Shown here piece after piece: positions 51,759 through 61,055 of a stretch of DNA of 64,000 bases (position 1 is the stretch's first letter; the number at the start of each line of letters is the position of its first letter). This DNA is from Nocardia huaxiensis (GTDB lineage Bacteria; Actinomycetota; Actinomycetes; Mycobacteriales; Mycobacteriaceae). The stretch is from NCBI RefSeq assembly GCF_013744875.1, contig NZ_CP059399.1, positions 5,146,001 to 5,210,000 on the forward strand, in the 5' to 3' direction. The translations under genes and the position numbers were made by a program. The notes beneath the pieces are model-generated. The model saw only the letters and a program-made list of their open reading frames with translations, had not been told where the DNA came from and ran no database searches.

Positions 51759-52142
51759 TTACTGGTCGGCGGCCAGCGCGCCGACTCCTGCCAGTACCGC
51801 CGATACCGCGACGGTGGTCGTCAAGACGGTGGTGCGCGGCCCGAATTCGCCGCGGCGCCCCGCCGCCAGGAACGCGGCGGCGTCGACGGCGTCCATCAGG
51901 ATGTTCACGCCGAGGAAGGCTTTCGGGGCGGTGAACCATCGGGGATTGGCCAATCCGGCGGCCAGCGCGGCATTGCGGATGGCGAACATCCGTCCCATCG
52001 CAATCGCCGGCGTCCCTTCGGATTTCATTCCGAAGGCCCGTGCGACCACGCGGGGCGTGAACAAGAAGCTGGTGGCGACCAGGATCCGGCCGGCGATGAG
52101 CGCTTTCAAAGGCAGCGTGTGCGGAGCGAGCGATGTCGGCAT
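51759..52142 (-). CDS. Small membrane protein (DUF4267-like)
   Basis: A 127-residue protein with about four hydrophobic segments (LIAGRILVATSFLFTPRVVA, AFLGVNILMDAVDAAAFLAA, TTTVAVSAVLAGVGALAA), resembling the DUF4267 group. The function is unknown. It is first in a two-gene operon with the MBL hydrolase and divergent from an HxlR regulator. Confidence 0.72.
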   Translation of the reverse strand: MPTSLAPHTLPLKALIAGRILVATSFLFTPRVVARAFGMKSEGTPAIAMGRMFAIRNAALAAGLANPRWFTAPKAFLGVNILMDAVDAAAFLAAGRRGEFGPRTTVLTTTVAVSAVLAGVGALAADQ

Positions 52143-52179
52143 TTCGGCCTCCTCGAGGGGTGGCGAGCGATGACTTTCT

Positions 52180-52193
52180 CGTATTGCTATACG
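52180..52193. promoter_or_regulatory. Inverted repeat between MBL operon and HxlR gene
   Basis: CGTAT (52180-52184) and ATACG (52189-52193) form a perfect dyad around TGCT in an AT-rich divergent promoter region. It is a plausible operator for the HxlR regulator. ACTAGT near 52217 is a second small palindrome. Confidence 0.4.
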
Positions 52194-52329
52194 TTCAGAA
52201 GTGGCTATTCATTTACTAGTGAAGATTGTGTGATCTGAATCTTTGGCCGCTGGTCCGTCGGGCGCGCGGCCGCCGGTTCCCGACCACGGCAACTACCCTC
52301 ACCTCGAACAGGCGGGAAGGACGCTCGGC

Positions 52330-52713
52330 GTGAATATGACCGATACCGGCGGTGAACCCGCAGTGCCGGGGATCGATGCCTACTGTCCGTACTACGCGGC
52401 GGCCATGGAACTGCTGAGCCGCCGCTGGGCCGGCTCGGTACTGCGCGCGCTGATCACCGGCAGTATGCGGTTCCGTGATCTGGCCACCGCCATCCCCGGC
52501 ATCACCGACCGGATGCTCTCGCAACGGCTCAAGGACCTGGAAGCCGCCGGACTCGTCGACCGCATCGTCCATCCCCGCACGCCGGTGCAGATCGAATACC
52601 GGCTCACCGACAAGGGGCTCGCACTCGGCGGTGTGCTGCTACACCTCAACCAGTGGGCTCTGGACTGGATCACGCTGCCGGACAAGCCATCCCGCGACCC
52701 TGATCGGTCCTGA
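52330..52713 (+). CDS. HxlR-family transcriptional regulator
   Basis: A 127-residue winged-helix protein from GTG 52330 (ATG 52336 possible). Family hallmarks are YCPYYAAAMELLSRRWAGSV, MRFRDLATAIPGITDRMLSQ and RLKDLEAAGLVDR. A single Cys at the N-terminal position, as in quinone- and thiol-sensing HxlR proteins, could be the sensor. It is divergent from the DUF4267-MBL operon, its likely target. Confidence 0.9.
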   Translation: MNMTDTGGEPAVPGIDAYCPYYAAAMELLSRRWAGSVLRALITGSMRFRDLATAIPGITDRMLSQRLKDLEAAGLVDRIVHPRTPVQIEYRLTDKGLALGGVLLHLNQWALDWITLPDKPSRDPDRS

Positions 52714-52758
52714 CCTCGGCTCGCCGCGGTGCCGCCCCGGCTGGATACCGATGCCTCG

Positions 52759-53760
52759 TCATGATCGGTGGGCAGCGAGTGCCGCGAGGGGTGGTAGGGC
52801 CGCGAGTGTCAGGCATATCAGGGTGTTGGTCCATTTGTGTTCGACCAGGACGGCGGCGTACTCGCGCAGGATGGCGCTGGGCATGTAGTAGAAGGCGGTG
52901 GGGGAGCCGACGACGGTGGCGTTCAGGCCCAGCCGGCGGGCCAGCATGCCGGTGCGCAGGGTGTGGAAGTTGCTGGTGACCAAGACGATCGGGCCCTCTT
53001 CCCGATGCTGGGCCAGCAGTTCGCGGGTGTAGAGCAGGTTTTCGCGGGTGCTGCGGGAGCGGTCCTCACGCAGAATTGCCGCGGGTGGGATCCCCTTGGC
53101 GATGAGGTAGTCGGCCATGGCGTCGGCCTCCGACAGCGCCTCGTCGGACCCTTTGCCGCCACTGGTGACCAGCATCGGAGTGCGGCCCCCGGCTGTCTCG
53201 GCGGTGTACACCTGCAGCGCGCGGTCCAGCCGAGCCGCCAGCAGCGGTGGCACCCGGGTGCCGACCAACCCGGAACCGTGCACCACGATGGCAGCCATTC
53301 CGATGCGGTACGGCCAGTGCAGGTAGACATAGGCGTAGAGCAGAAACGCCACCAGCACGAAACCCAGGTAGCACTCGACCAGTATGATCGACCCGAAAAG
53401 GGCTGTGACCCAGGCATTTTCGAGTGCGAAAGCCGCGATGAACAGTGCATAGGGTGACAGCAGTGCCAGGCCGAGCCCGAAGGACAGCAGGTTGGCCGGC
53501 CGCCGGCCCTCGCGCCGCCACATCTGCACCCCGTTGACCATCAGCAATCCGGCCAGCGCCAGCAGCAACAACGGTGACGTGACGATCAGCAGATACACGA
53601 CCAACGACAGCGGACTCTCGCGGTCGATGTCCAGCACACCGAGCGTCAGGAAGATCAAGGCGATCAGCAGCACGACCCCGTTGCCGAATCGCCTGGGCTC
53701 GCGGTACATCCGCAGCGTGAACCAGCCCAGCAGTACACCACCCACCACGATGGCAAACAT
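52759..53760 (-). CDS. YdcF/DUF218-family membrane protein
   Basis: A 333-residue protein. Four to five N-terminal helices (residues 1-150) are followed by a DUF218/YdcF domain with VVHGSGLVGTRVPPLLAARL, MLVTSGGKGSDE, LREDRSRSTRENLL and LVTSNFHTLRTGMLARRLG. YdcF relatives act in envelope metabolism; the substrate is unknown. It is convergent with HxlR (45 bases between stops). Confidence 0.88.
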   Translation of the reverse strand: MFAIVVGGVLLGWFTLRMYREPRRFGNGVVLLIALIFLTLGVLDIDRESPLSLVVYLLIVTSPLLLLALAGLLMVNGVQMWRREGRRPANLLSFGLGLALLSPYALFIAAFALENAWVTALFGSIILVECYLGFVLVAFLLYAYVYLHWPYRIGMAAIVVHGSGLVGTRVPPLLAARLDRALQVYTAETAGGRTPMLVTSGGKGSDEALSEADAMADYLIAKGIPPAAILREDRSRSTRENLLYTRELLAQHREEGPIVLVTSNFHTLRTGMLARRLGLNATVVGSPTAFYYMPSAILREYAAVLVEHKWTNTLICLTLAALPPLAALAAHRS

Positions 53761-53904
53761 TTGACCATCCTTTGTCGTCGGGCCGTCGGCGCCGCCTCAG
53801 CCGAGTGGCTGATTCGTCGACGGGAGGTTCGGCCGAGATGCTGCCGCCGGCGGGCGGCGTTCTCATCGCCTGCCGACGGCAGCTGTCGTTGTCACCGTTG
53901 CCGG

Positions 53905-54420
53905 TCAGTGGATCACATCCGGAACGGCATTCGGGTTGACCGCGCCGACCGCCGCGCCCACGCCCGCGCCGACTCCCGCGCCGAGACCGGCTCCGATCAC
54001 CACGGGAACAGCCTCACCGGCGACGAAGCCGAGCCCCGCGCCGGTCAGGCCGCCCAGGACGGCACCGGCGGGCAGTGTGACCGGTGCGGCGACCCCGCCG
54101 GTCGCCAAGCCCAGACCGCCACCCGCGGCGGTGCCCAGTCCCGTGCCGATCGCGCCGCCGCCGATGCCGCCCGCGATGCCTGCGGGCAGGCCGACCACTC
54201 CACCGGCGACAGCGCCGATGCCCGCGCCGATGCCGGCGCCCACGACCGCGCCGCTGGCGACCGGGTTGGCGGGAGGGGTGGGGCCATCGATGGACTGGAT
54301 AGAGGTGTCACCAACGGGCGCCTCGGCATTCGCTGTTCCCGCGCCCGCCAGAGCGAGGGCGGCAGGGATTGCCGCGGCAACGGCTCCGGCACAAACCTTT
54401 GCAATCATCTTGTTCATCAT
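53905..54420 (-). CDS. Secreted glycine-zipper protein
   Basis: A 171-residue protein from ATG 54420 (GGAG upstream). A signal peptide (VAAAIPAALALAGAGTANA) is followed by a short linker and about 110 residues of Gly/Ala/Val with GxxxG-type spacing (AVVGAGIGAGIGAVAGGVVG). Glycine zippers pack as membrane-inserted helical hairpins; the protein may associate with the envelope or oligomerise. It ends in the hydrophilic tail NPNAVPDVIH. Similar exported proteins are common in Nocardia and Rhodococcus; the function is unknown. Confidence 0.78.
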   Translation of the reverse strand: MMNKMIAKVCAGAVAAAIPAALALAGAGTANAEAPVGDTSIQSIDGPTPPANPVASGAVVGAGIGAGIGAVAGGVVGLPAGIAGGIGGGAIGTGLGTAAGGGLGLATGGVAAPVTLPAGAVLGGLTGAGLGFVAGEAVPVVIGAGLGAGVGAGVGAAVGAVNPNAVPDVIH

Positions 54421-54583
54421 CGAAGGGCTCCATTCCGTAATGACGTTGTCGTCGTGGTGAATTCGGTATCCATTGGCCTCGCGGCCGACATGCGGTCCAT
54501 GTGCGTCCGCGTCCGCGTCCGTCTTTCCGGACCGGGAGGGGACCTCGAAAGGTGTTGCGCCGGTGCAGTTGTGCGTACGGGCA

Positions 54584-55801
54584 TCAGAGCCACACCGGCG
54601 TGCACAGGGCGCGGAAGGCGTCGACGGTTTCCTCTTCGTGCTGCGCCAGGCCGTGGTCGCTGAGCTTGACGATGACGGTCCGGGTGGGCGGGTGAATGTA
54701 GAGGTATTGGCCGTGCACGCCGACCGCGGAGAAGTCCTCGCCGGTGCCGCCCTCGGGATGCCACCACTGTGCGGAATAGGGCGCCGAGATGCCGGGGGAG
54801 AACTCCACCGGTCGCGGTGCCGGGGTGCGGATGCGTTTGATCCACGCCTCGGGCAGCACCCGGGTGTCGCCGGCCATGCCGTCGTCGAGGACGCATTGGC
54901 CGATCTTGGCCAGGTCGCGGGCGGTGGCGTTGACGCCGATGAACGCCTTTTCCCGGCCGCCGTCGCGATCGAGGCTCCAACTAGCGGGATCCTGGGCCCC
55001 GACCGGTTCCCAGATCTGTGCGCCCAGCAGTTCCGAGAGCGAGGCGCCTTCGGCGGTGGCGACGGCGGTCGCGAGCAACTGGGTGTCGATGCTGCGGTAT
55101 TCGCCGGTGCTGCCGGGCGGATGCGCCAGTTGGCGGTGCTCACGCAGGAATCGGTCCAGGTCGGTGGTGATGGTCATGTGGGCGGTGCCGGTCAAGGGTT
55201 TGAGCGGGCTGTCGTTCTCGGGCACGTCGATGCCGGAGACCATGTCGAGCAGGTCGGCGATGGTGACCGTGTCATAGTCGGTGTCCGAACGCAGCTGGGG
55301 CAGCACGTCCACCAGCAGATCGCTCTCGTGCAGCGTGCCGTGCTCGATGGCGAGCCCGGCCAGCAGCGACACCAGCGACTTCGACACCGAATACGCCCAA
55401 TGCGGTGTGGCGGGCCCGAAACCGTCGCGGTACCACTCGCGCACCATGTTTCCGTCGCGGATGATCACGAAACAGTTGGTGTGCGTGCGGCGCAGGAAGT
55501 CCTCGACCGGTATGTCGGTCCCCTTCCACGGCACTGTTTCGGGCAGCGCCGCATCGGCGACCGGGAACGGCCGCGGGTGCGAGGAGGCGGCGATGTCTCT
55601 GCGGGGGAACACTTTTGCCCGTCGTGAGGGCGGGGTGAGCAGCCATCGGGCCATCACGTGCGGGGCTGCCACGCCCAGGGCGGACGCGGCGGCGTAGGCC
55701 CCGCCCACGAACACCGGAACCCCCACCGCCGCCGTGGCCAGGACGGCGGAAACCGCACTCCGCCTGTGTGATTCGATCCTGGAACGCTGGGAAACCATCA
55801 C
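54584..55801 (-). CDS. Beta-lactamase-fold serine hydrolase, membrane-anchored or secreted
   Basis: A 405-residue class C-type enzyme. The N-terminal hydrophobic segment AVSAVLATAAVGVPVFVGGA is a signal or anchor. The nucleophile motif SVSKS is near residue 139; YRS takes the YxN position; the C-terminal HGQYLYIHP supplies the third motif. It probably acts on esters or peptides outside the membrane. It lies 101 bases downstream of a small membrane-protein gene on the same strand. Confidence 0.87.
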   Translation of the reverse strand: MMVSQRSRIESHRRSAVSAVLATAAVGVPVFVGGAYAAASALGVAAPHVMARWLLTPPSRRAKVFPRRDIAASSHPRPFPVADAALPETVPWKGTDIPVEDFLRRTHTNCFVIIRDGNMVREWYRDGFGPATPHWAYSVSKSLVSLLAGLAIEHGTLHESDLLVDVLPQLRSDTDYDTVTIADLLDMVSGIDVPENDSPLKPLTGTAHMTITTDLDRFLREHRQLAHPPGSTGEYRSIDTQLLATAVATAEGASLSELLGAQIWEPVGAQDPASWSLDRDGGREKAFIGVNATARDLAKIGQCVLDDGMAGDTRVLPEAWIKRIRTPAPRPVEFSPGISAPYSAQWWHPEGGTGEDFSAVGVHGQYLYIHPPTRTVIVKLSDHGLAQHEEETVDAFRALCTPVWL

Positions 55802-55902
55802 TACTCCTCGGGGTCGACTCGATCCCAGGCATGCCGGGCACGCCTGGCCTGGGGAACACTGCGATCAGACAAGGGAAGTGGCCGAACGTGAATTCGGTTG
55901 TG

Positions 55903-56256
55903 CTACAGCGAGATAATGAGCAGCACCAGACCGACGGCGACAGCGGCGATCCCGGCGAGGATGAGCCAGCGCAGCCAGCGCGGCTTGCCGGCCAGCCACG
56001 CCATCGCTGTGTCGAACCACGCGCTCACCGCGGCGTGCGCGCGAGCTGCCCAGGCGAACTGCATTGCCAGCAGCCGCAGTCCGATCAACAGCAGCGGCAC
56101 ACCGAGTTCGGGCGCCACCGCCAGCAACACGAGCCCCGCCAGCGCGGCGACGCTGCCACCGGCCGCCGCCGCCACCCGTATCCACAGTGGACGCCGCTGC
56201 TGCGCTACCACCTCGTGCGGGACGCTCTGGACGAGTGATTGCCGAACCGTAGCCAT
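55903..56256 (-). CDS. Small two-to-three-helix membrane protein
   Basis: A 117-residue protein from ATG 56256 (GGAGG five bases upstream). Hydrophobic segments are VAAAAGGSVAALAGLVLLAV, LGVPLLLIGLRLLAMQFAWA and WLILAGIAAVAVGLVLLIIS. I do not recognise the family. It may be co-transcribed with the downstream serine hydrolase. Confidence 0.7.
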   Translation of the reverse strand: MATVRQSLVQSVPHEVVAQQRRPLWIRVAAAAGGSVAALAGLVLLAVAPELGVPLLLIGLRLLAMQFAWAARAHAAVSAWFDTAMAWLAGKPRWLRWLILAGIAAVAVGLVLLIISL

Positions 56257-56744
56257 CACGACCTCCGGAAGAAGGGGAAGTGGATCTCGCTTGCCGGTGG
56301 AACGTCCGGCGCTCTGAAGGCGACCGCGCCTGGCATGCCGTTGAAGCGGCTGGCCTGCGCTGACATGATCATCCTAACCGCAAACCGTCCAGACGGTACA
56401 GTGACGTGGGGCACAGCCGACCCCGGCTAGCGCCCCGAGATCACGGGCGCTGGTGACTGGTAGCGTTGGCGGCGTGTCCATCGCTGTCCGTCTTGCTCCT
56501 GGTTGCCGCCCACGCGGCTGCCGCGCGCCTGCACGGCGGGTACACGGACGGCGGGTGCGATGGGTGATCGGCTCCGAGCCCGGTCAGGTCAATGGGATGC
56601 GATGGCTTTGCGCGCCGCGCATCGTGCGGGGTAACTGAAGGGGTGTTCCCGGGCCGATAGGGGCCGGGTTCCTCGCTGCGCGGGTACGCGTTCTCGTGAC
56701 CTTTACCAGCCATCGCACCGGAACGGAGGTTCCGGCTCAGGAGC
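56257..56744. promoter_or_regulatory. 488-bp region upstream of trpBA with a palindrome
   Basis: No credible gene is present. A perfect dyad, ACCGTC (56384-56389), CA, GACGGT (56392-56397), lies midway and may serve the leftward membrane-protein gene. Closer to trpB there is GC-rich inverted sequence (CCCGGGCC at 56658-56665, then GGGCCGGG at 56668-56675). A tiny frame with one Trp codon, MRWLCAPRIVRGN, ends 108 bases before trpB. It is too weak to call a trp leader. Confidence 0.35.
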
Positions 56745-58004
56745 ATGTCGACAATGACCAGCAAGTACTTCATCCCTGCCGTGGACAGGCAGAACCCAAG
56801 CGCCGAAGGGTATTTCGGCGACTTCGGCGGGAAATTCATTCCCGAGGCGCTCGTGTCCGCCGTGGAGGATGTCGCCGAGGAATACCGCAAGGCCATCCGC
56901 GATCCGGAATTCGAGGCCGAGCTCGGGCGGCTGCTCGAGCATTACGCGGGGCGGCCCACGGCATTGACCGAGGCGTCCAGGTTCGCCGAAAAGGCAGGTG
57001 GTGCAAGGATTTTCCTCAAGCGGGAGGATCTGAACCACACCGGCTCGCACAAGATCAACAATGTGCTCGGTCAAGCGTTGCTGACCAAGCGGATGGGCAA
57101 GCCGCGGGTCATCGCGGAGACCGGAGCGGGCTCACACGGGGTGGCCACCGCCACGGCGTGCGCCCTGTTCGGGCTCGAATGTGTCGTCTACATGGGTGAA
57201 GTCGACATGGAGCGGCAAGCGCTCAATGTGGCCCGCATGAAAATGCTGGGGGCGCAGGTTGTTCCGGTCACCTCCGGGTCGCGCACCCTCAAGGACGCCA
57301 TCAACGAGACGTTCCGCGACTGGGTGGCGAATGTGGACAACACGCACTACATCTTCGGGACGGTCGCGGGACCGCATCCGTTTCCCGCCATGATCCGTGA
57401 TTTTCAGCGTGTTATCGGTGTCGAGGCCCGCCGGCAGTTCCTCGAGCGCACGGGGCGGCTGCCGGACGCGGCTGTCGCGTGTGTCGGCGGCGGATCGAAT
57501 GCGATCGGGCTGTTCCACGCCTTCCTCGACGATGCGCAGGTGCGGCTCATCGGGTGCGAAGCCGCGGGACACGGGATCGAGACCGGACAGCACGCAGCGT
57601 CGCTGTCGGCCGGTGAGCCCGGCATTCTGCACGGCTCCCGGTCCTATGTTCTGCAGAACGAGGAGGGGCAGATCGCCGAGGCGTGCTCGATCTCGGCAGG
57701 ACTGGACTATCCGGGGATCGGGCCCGAACACGCGTTCTTGCACGACAGCGGCCGGGCTGAGTACCGCCCGGTCACCGATGACGCTGCGATGCAGGCGTTT
57801 CGGCTGCTGTCGATGACCGAGGGCATCATTCCCGCGATCGAGAGCGCGCATGCCTTGGCCGGAGCGCTCGACCTCGGCCGGGAGCTCGGACCGGACGCCC
57901 TGATCCTGGTGAATCTGTCCGGCCGCGGCGACAAGGACATGGACACCGCGATCAGCTATTTCGGTACGGACCGGGAGACGAGCGTTTCGGAGGCACACCG
58001 GTGA
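56745..58004 (+). CDS. trpB: Tryptophan synthase beta subunit
   Basis: A 419-residue PLP enzyme condensing indole with serine. The Schiff-base Lys is in HTGSHKINN (near residue 102), and [14 protein letters not shown] and [13 protein letters not shown] are the PLP-phosphate and loop motifs; [10 protein letters not shown] lies near the end. Length and motifs fit the TrpB1 class that pairs with TrpA. GTG of trpA overlaps the stop by four bases, so synthesis is coupled. trpC, trpE and trpD are not in this stretch. Confidence 0.97.
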   Translation: MSTMTSKYFIPAVDRQNPSAEGYFGDFGGKFIPEALVSAVEDVAEEYRKAIRDPEFEAELGRLLEHYAGRPTALTEASRFAEKAGGARIFLKREDLNHTGSHKINNVLGQALLTKRMGKPRVIAETGAGSHGVATATACALFGLECVVYMGEVDMERQALNVARMKMLGAQVVPVTSGSRTLKDAINETFRDWVANVDNTHYIFGTVAGPHPFPAMIRDFQRVIGVEARRQFLERTGRLPDAAVACVGGGSNAIGLFHAFLDDAQVRLIGCEAAGHGIETGQHAASLSAGEPGILHGSRSYVLQNEEGQIAEACSISAGLDYPGIGPEHAFLHDSGRAEYRPVTDDAAMQAFRLLSMTEGIIPAIESAHALAGALDLGRELGPDALILVNLSGRGDKDMDTAISYFGTDRETSVSEAHR

Positions 58005-58810
58005 GCGGAAACATCCAGTTGCTGAACGAGACCCTGGCGGCGTCCAAGCGAGACGGCCGCCCGGCGCTCATCGCCTATCTGCCTGCCGGATTCCCCACCG
58101 TCGACGCGGGCATCGCCACCATGAAAGCGGTCCTCGACGCCGGCGCCGATATCCTCGAAGTGGGCCTGCCGCACAGCGATCCGGTCCTGGACGGCCCCGT
58201 TGTTCAGACCGCCGCCGACATCGCACTCCGCGGCGGTACCCGGATCGCGGAGGTGCTGCGCACGGTCGCCGAGGCGCACCGGGCCACCGGCAAACCCGTG
58301 CTGGTGATGACGTACTGGAACCCGGTCTCGCGCTACGGGATCGAACGATTCGCCTCCGAGCTCGCCGAGGCCGGCGCCGCCGGCTGCATCCTGCCCGATC
58401 TGCCCGTCCAGGAATCCGCCCGGTGGCGCGAACAAGCCGCCCTCCACGATCTGGCCACCGTGTTCGTGGTCGCACCGAGCACCGGCAACGAGCGACTCCA
58501 CGAAATCGCCGCAGCCAGTACAGGATTCGTCTATGCCTCGGCCCTGATGGGCGTCACCGGCACCGGCGGATCGATCGGCGACGCCGCCCGGTCCCTGGTC
58601 GAACGCACCCGGGCGGCAACCGATCTACCGGTCTGCGTGGGCATCGGGATCACGACCGCGGCGCGGGCGGCGGCGGTCGCAGGTTTCGCCGACGGTGTCA
58701 TCGTGGGCTCGGCTCTCGTGAAGGCCGTGCTCGATGCCCCCGATGTGCCGACTGCCCTCAGCGCCATCCGCACCCTGACGAGCTCGCTCGCAACCGCGAT
58801 CCGGAACTGA
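58001..58810 (+). CDS. trpA: Tryptophan synthase alpha subunit
   Basis: A 269-residue TIM-barrel subunit releasing indole from indole-glycerol phosphate. The catalytic Glu is in [11 protein letters not shown] and Asp in [10 protein letters not shown], with phosphate-site motifs GVTGTGGSI and [11 protein letters not shown] 58001 overlaps the trpB stop. The operon ends at the hairpin at 58859-58892. Confidence 0.97.
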   Translation: MSGNIQLLNETLAASKRDGRPALIAYLPAGFPTVDAGIATMKAVLDAGADILEVGLPHSDPVLDGPVVQTAADIALRGGTRIAEVLRTVAEAHRATGKPVLVMTYWNPVSRYGIERFASELAEAGAAGCILPDLPVQESARWREQAALHDLATVFVVAPSTGNERLHEIAAASTGFVYASALMGVTGTGGSIGDAARSLVERTRAATDLPVCVGIGITTAARAAAVAGFADGVIVGSALVKAVLDAPDVPTALSAIRTLTSSLATAIRN

Positions 58811-58858
58811 GCACCGAGCGGCAGGCGGATTGGTCGTATCTCCCCTCCGGAGACTGCG

Positions 58859-58892
58859 CAAGAGCCTCCCTTGCTGTCAAGGGAGGCTCTTG
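58859..58892. terminator. Bidirectional hairpin terminator (copy 3 of 3)
   Basis: AAGAGCCTCCCTTG (58860-58873) pairs perfectly with CAAGGGAGGCTCTT (58878-58891) around CTGT; the flanking C and G extend it. It ends trpBA and the convergent 58-residue gene. The preceding CCCTCCGGAGACTG resembles the tRNA-end lead-in at the other two copies. Confidence 0.85.
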
Positions 58893-59069
58893 TCATCGCT
58901 CTTCTGGTCGCCCCGCGAGATTCTCGGCGCTCATCTGCTCGAGATGCTCGACGGCCGCGAGTATGCGCGGGCACGGGGGAGTGCAAGACGCGTGAAGTTT
59001 GAGGATGCCCTCGGCTCGGCGCACTCCCTCGACACACGAATCTTCGCAATAGTCATTGATCCAGCTCAT
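58893..59069 (-). CDS. 58-residue Cys-containing protein (copy 2)
   Basis: From ATG 59069 with GAGGGA four bases upstream. It has the same length as the gene at 35748-35924 and begins MSWINDYCEDSCVEGVRRAE, with CTPPCPRI in the middle and an AGRPE tail. Conserved Cys (YCEDS, HASC or HATC, CPRI) could form disulfides or bind metal. It is divergent from an intact XRE-DUF5753 gene, so the pairing with this regulator type occurs twice in the window. The function is unknown; perhaps a partner, effector or target of the regulator. Confidence 0.8.
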   Translation of the reverse strand: MSWINDYCEDSCVEGVRRAEGILKLHASCTPPCPRILAAVEHLEQMSAENLAGRPEER

Positions 59070-59249
59070 GAAGTCCCTCGAATCGTCTCGCGGGCCACGC
59101 CGCCCGATACCGGTAAGAGCAATCAATGCCCATGTCGCCCAACGTATTGCGCATCCTGTTGCGCTTGCCGGTGGTGCTGGGTGATGGGCTACCTCTGGTC
59201 TACTCCCGTTCGATAACGGTTGGAAGTTTCAAGCTGACGAAATCAGGGC

Positions 59250-59266
59250 GAAAGTGCCAGACTTTC
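59250..59266. promoter_or_regulatory. Inverted repeat upstream of XRE-DUF5753 gene
   Basis: GAAAGT (59250-59255) and ACTTTC (59261-59266) form a perfect dyad around GCCAG, 50 bases before the TTG start, in the divergent promoter between the small Cys gene and the regulator. It is a candidate autoregulatory site. Confidence 0.45.
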
Positions 59267-59315
59267 AAGACGGGTACTTCCAGAATTCGGTCTCTCTGTA
59301 AGTGAGGCAAAGCAA

Positions 59316-60191
59316 TTGGCTGGATCGACTCTTTCGAGCAGGGCTCTCGGGCGACTGCTGGCTCAGTACCGCAAGCGCGCAGGACTGACGGTGTATGCCG
59401 CCGCTCAGATCGTGGAGACCTCGATACAGACAATGGGCCGGGTGGAGGATGGGGTGAAATCCAAAGTGCCCCAACTGTGGATCAACGCCCTCTCGGACGC
59501 CTATCGGGTGACCAGCGACGAGCGGCGCGTCATGATCGGTCTCGCGCAGGAGCTTGCGTCGGCCCAGAAGAATTGGTGGCGTCCGTATTCCGATGGGTTG
59601 AAGTTGGGGTTCGACTACTACATCGGGTTGGAGGAAGCCGCGCGCAAACTTCTCGTGTGGAAGGTGGCAGTCGTGCCGGGGCTGCTCCAAACTCCCGAGT
59701 ATCGCCGCGCAGTCGAATGGATCGAGACGCCAGCCTTGCCTGCCGAACAGGTCGAGCGGCGCGTGGAGGTCGCCCTGCTTCGGCAGGAACGGCTGAAGGA
59801 CAGCAACTTCGAAGTCGACGTGGTGCTGTCGGAGATGGTTCTCCGAGACCAGCTCGGCGGCCGCGGCGTGATGGCCAGTCAGCTCCGCAAACTCGCCGAT
59901 CTCGCTGAGCAGCCCAACGTTTCGATTCGAGTCGTGCCTTTCGACGCACCGGCGCATCTCGGCAGCCTGGTCGGATCCTTTGTCCTGCTGGAGTTTCCCC
60001 GGCTTCCGGCGACCGGATTGCAGGAGCCGCCGGTGGTGTACGTGGAGGAGTACGCGGGTGATCTCTACATGGAGCGCGAACACGAAGTGGTGCGCTATCG
60101 AGATGCGTTCTGCGAGATCAGCCGGGTAGCGTTGCATCCCGAACCGAGCAGGCAACTCCTGCTGTCGGCAGCCGAGGAGTATGACCAGTGA
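59316..60191 (+). CDS. XRE-family regulator with DUF5753 domain
   Basis: A 291-residue protein from TTG 59316. The N-terminal HTH is ALGRLLAQYRKRAGLTVYAA, then QIVETSIQTMGRVEDG. The DUF5753 domain runs from GLEEAARKLLVWKVAVVPGL (near residue 105) through LLQTPEYRRAV, RQERL, LSEMVLRDQLGG, VRVVPFDAPAHLGS and VVYVEEYAG to the end. These proteins, with DUF397 partners, form WhiJ-like pairs linked to development and secondary metabolism in streptomycetes. It overlaps the DUF397 gene by four bases. Confidence 0.93.
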   Translation: MAGSTLSSRALGRLLAQYRKRAGLTVYAAAQIVETSIQTMGRVEDGVKSKVPQLWINALSDAYRVTSDERRVMIGLAQELASAQKNWWRPYSDGLKLGFDYYIGLEEAARKLLVWKVAVVPGLLQTPEYRRAVEWIETPALPAEQVERRVEVALLRQERLKDSNFEVDVVLSEMVLRDQLGGRGVMASQLRKLADLAEQPNVSIRVVPFDAPAHLGSLVGSFVLLEFPRLPATGLQEPPVVYVEEYAGDLYMEREHEVVRYRDAFCEISRVALHPEPSRQLLLSAAEEYDQ

Positions 60192-60400
60192 ACATCGACC
60201 TGACCGGAGCCCGGTGGTTCAAGAGCAGCCGTAGCCACGGCGGGGGTGAGTGCGTGGAAGCGGCGCATCTGAGTGGGGGACATGTCGGCGTGCGCGACTC
60301 GAAGCTCGGAAGCTCCGGTCCTGTATTGGTTTTCGATGGCGAGGTGTGGGATCACTTCACCGAGGCGTTGAGGCTTGGGAAGTTCGACCGGAAGGGCTAG
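60188..60400 (+). CDS. DUF397-domain small protein
   Basis: A 70-residue protein from GTG 60188, coupled to the regulator stop. The DUF397 hallmarks are WFKSSRSHGGGECVEAA, VGVRDSKL and VLVFDGEVWDHF. DUF397 proteins work with XRE-DUF5753 regulators as WhiJ-like pairs, possibly as antagonists. The truncated homologue at 36 kb has lost this partner. Confidence 0.92.
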   Translation: MNIDLTGARWFKSSRSHGGGECVEAAHLSGGHVGVRDSKLGSSGPVLVFDGEVWDHFTEALRLGKFDRKG

Positions 60401-60401
60401 G

Positions 60402-60899
60402 TCAGAACCGTGGGGGCCGTTGCGCGCGAACGGTTTCACGGTCCGGGCCGGTCGCCACGGTCGCCGAAGGTGCGGTGCGGGGCCAGGTCCAGGCGCACCG
60501 CAGGATGAGGGCGAGCAGGACCAATTCCAGCACGATGCCGAGGCCGTAGAAGAACAGCCAGGACGCACCCGCGATATTGAATACCGTGACGGGGACGTAG
60601 AGCGAAGCCGCGATCAGGTTCGCGATGCGGTTCACCCTGGCGGGCAGCGTCATCGACAGCACGATCATGAAGACCGGGACGGCCATGAGGGTCAGTGCCG
60701 TGGTCGAAAAGGTCTGGGAGAGAGCGAATTCGAAGACCTTGCCGGCGAGGATGTCTTCGACGACGCCGGGGGTGAAGAAGTTGAGAATGTCGACATAGGC
60801 ATACAGGAACATGAAGCTCGTCCATGCCGCGGCGAGCTTGGCTCGCACGGGGATCGGCTGGTCTTCCAGTGTGGTGGCGGGTTGAGATGTTCTCATCAT
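60402..60899 (-). CDS. Four-helix membrane protein (DUF6326-like)
   Basis: A 165-residue protein from ATG 60899 (or ATG 60896, better spaced from GGAG). Four hydrophobic segments: WTSFMFLYAYVDILNFFTPG, LTLMAVPVFMIVLSMTL, ANLIAASLYVPVTVFNIAG and FFYGLGIVLELVLLALILRC. It resembles the DUF6326 group. The function is unknown. It is divergent from a histidine kinase gene that may control it. Confidence 0.75.
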   Translation of the reverse strand: MMRTSQPATTLEDQPIPVRAKLAAAWTSFMFLYAYVDILNFFTPGVVEDILAGKVFEFALSQTFSTTALTLMAVPVFMIVLSMTLPARVNRIANLIAASLYVPVTVFNIAGASWLFFYGLGIVLELVLLALILRCAWTWPRTAPSATVATGPDRETVRAQRPPRF

Positions 60900-61055
60900 G
60901 GGCTCCGTTGGGGTGTGGATCGGCAGGTCAACGATCGCTGAGCCCGGCGGCGGGCACACCGGCCCGGAGGCCGGAGTTCGCCTGGCCGATGGCATGATCC
61001 CGCTCTCGTACTTTCGGCTGGTACGCCGAGACGCGCCGATCCCTAGGATGAAGCC

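Noticed and set aside
56597..56638. Short frame MRWLCAPRIVRGN as a trp leader peptide
   Set aside because: Only one Trp codon, no alternative terminator/antiterminator pair that I could draw, and it ends 108 bases before trpB.
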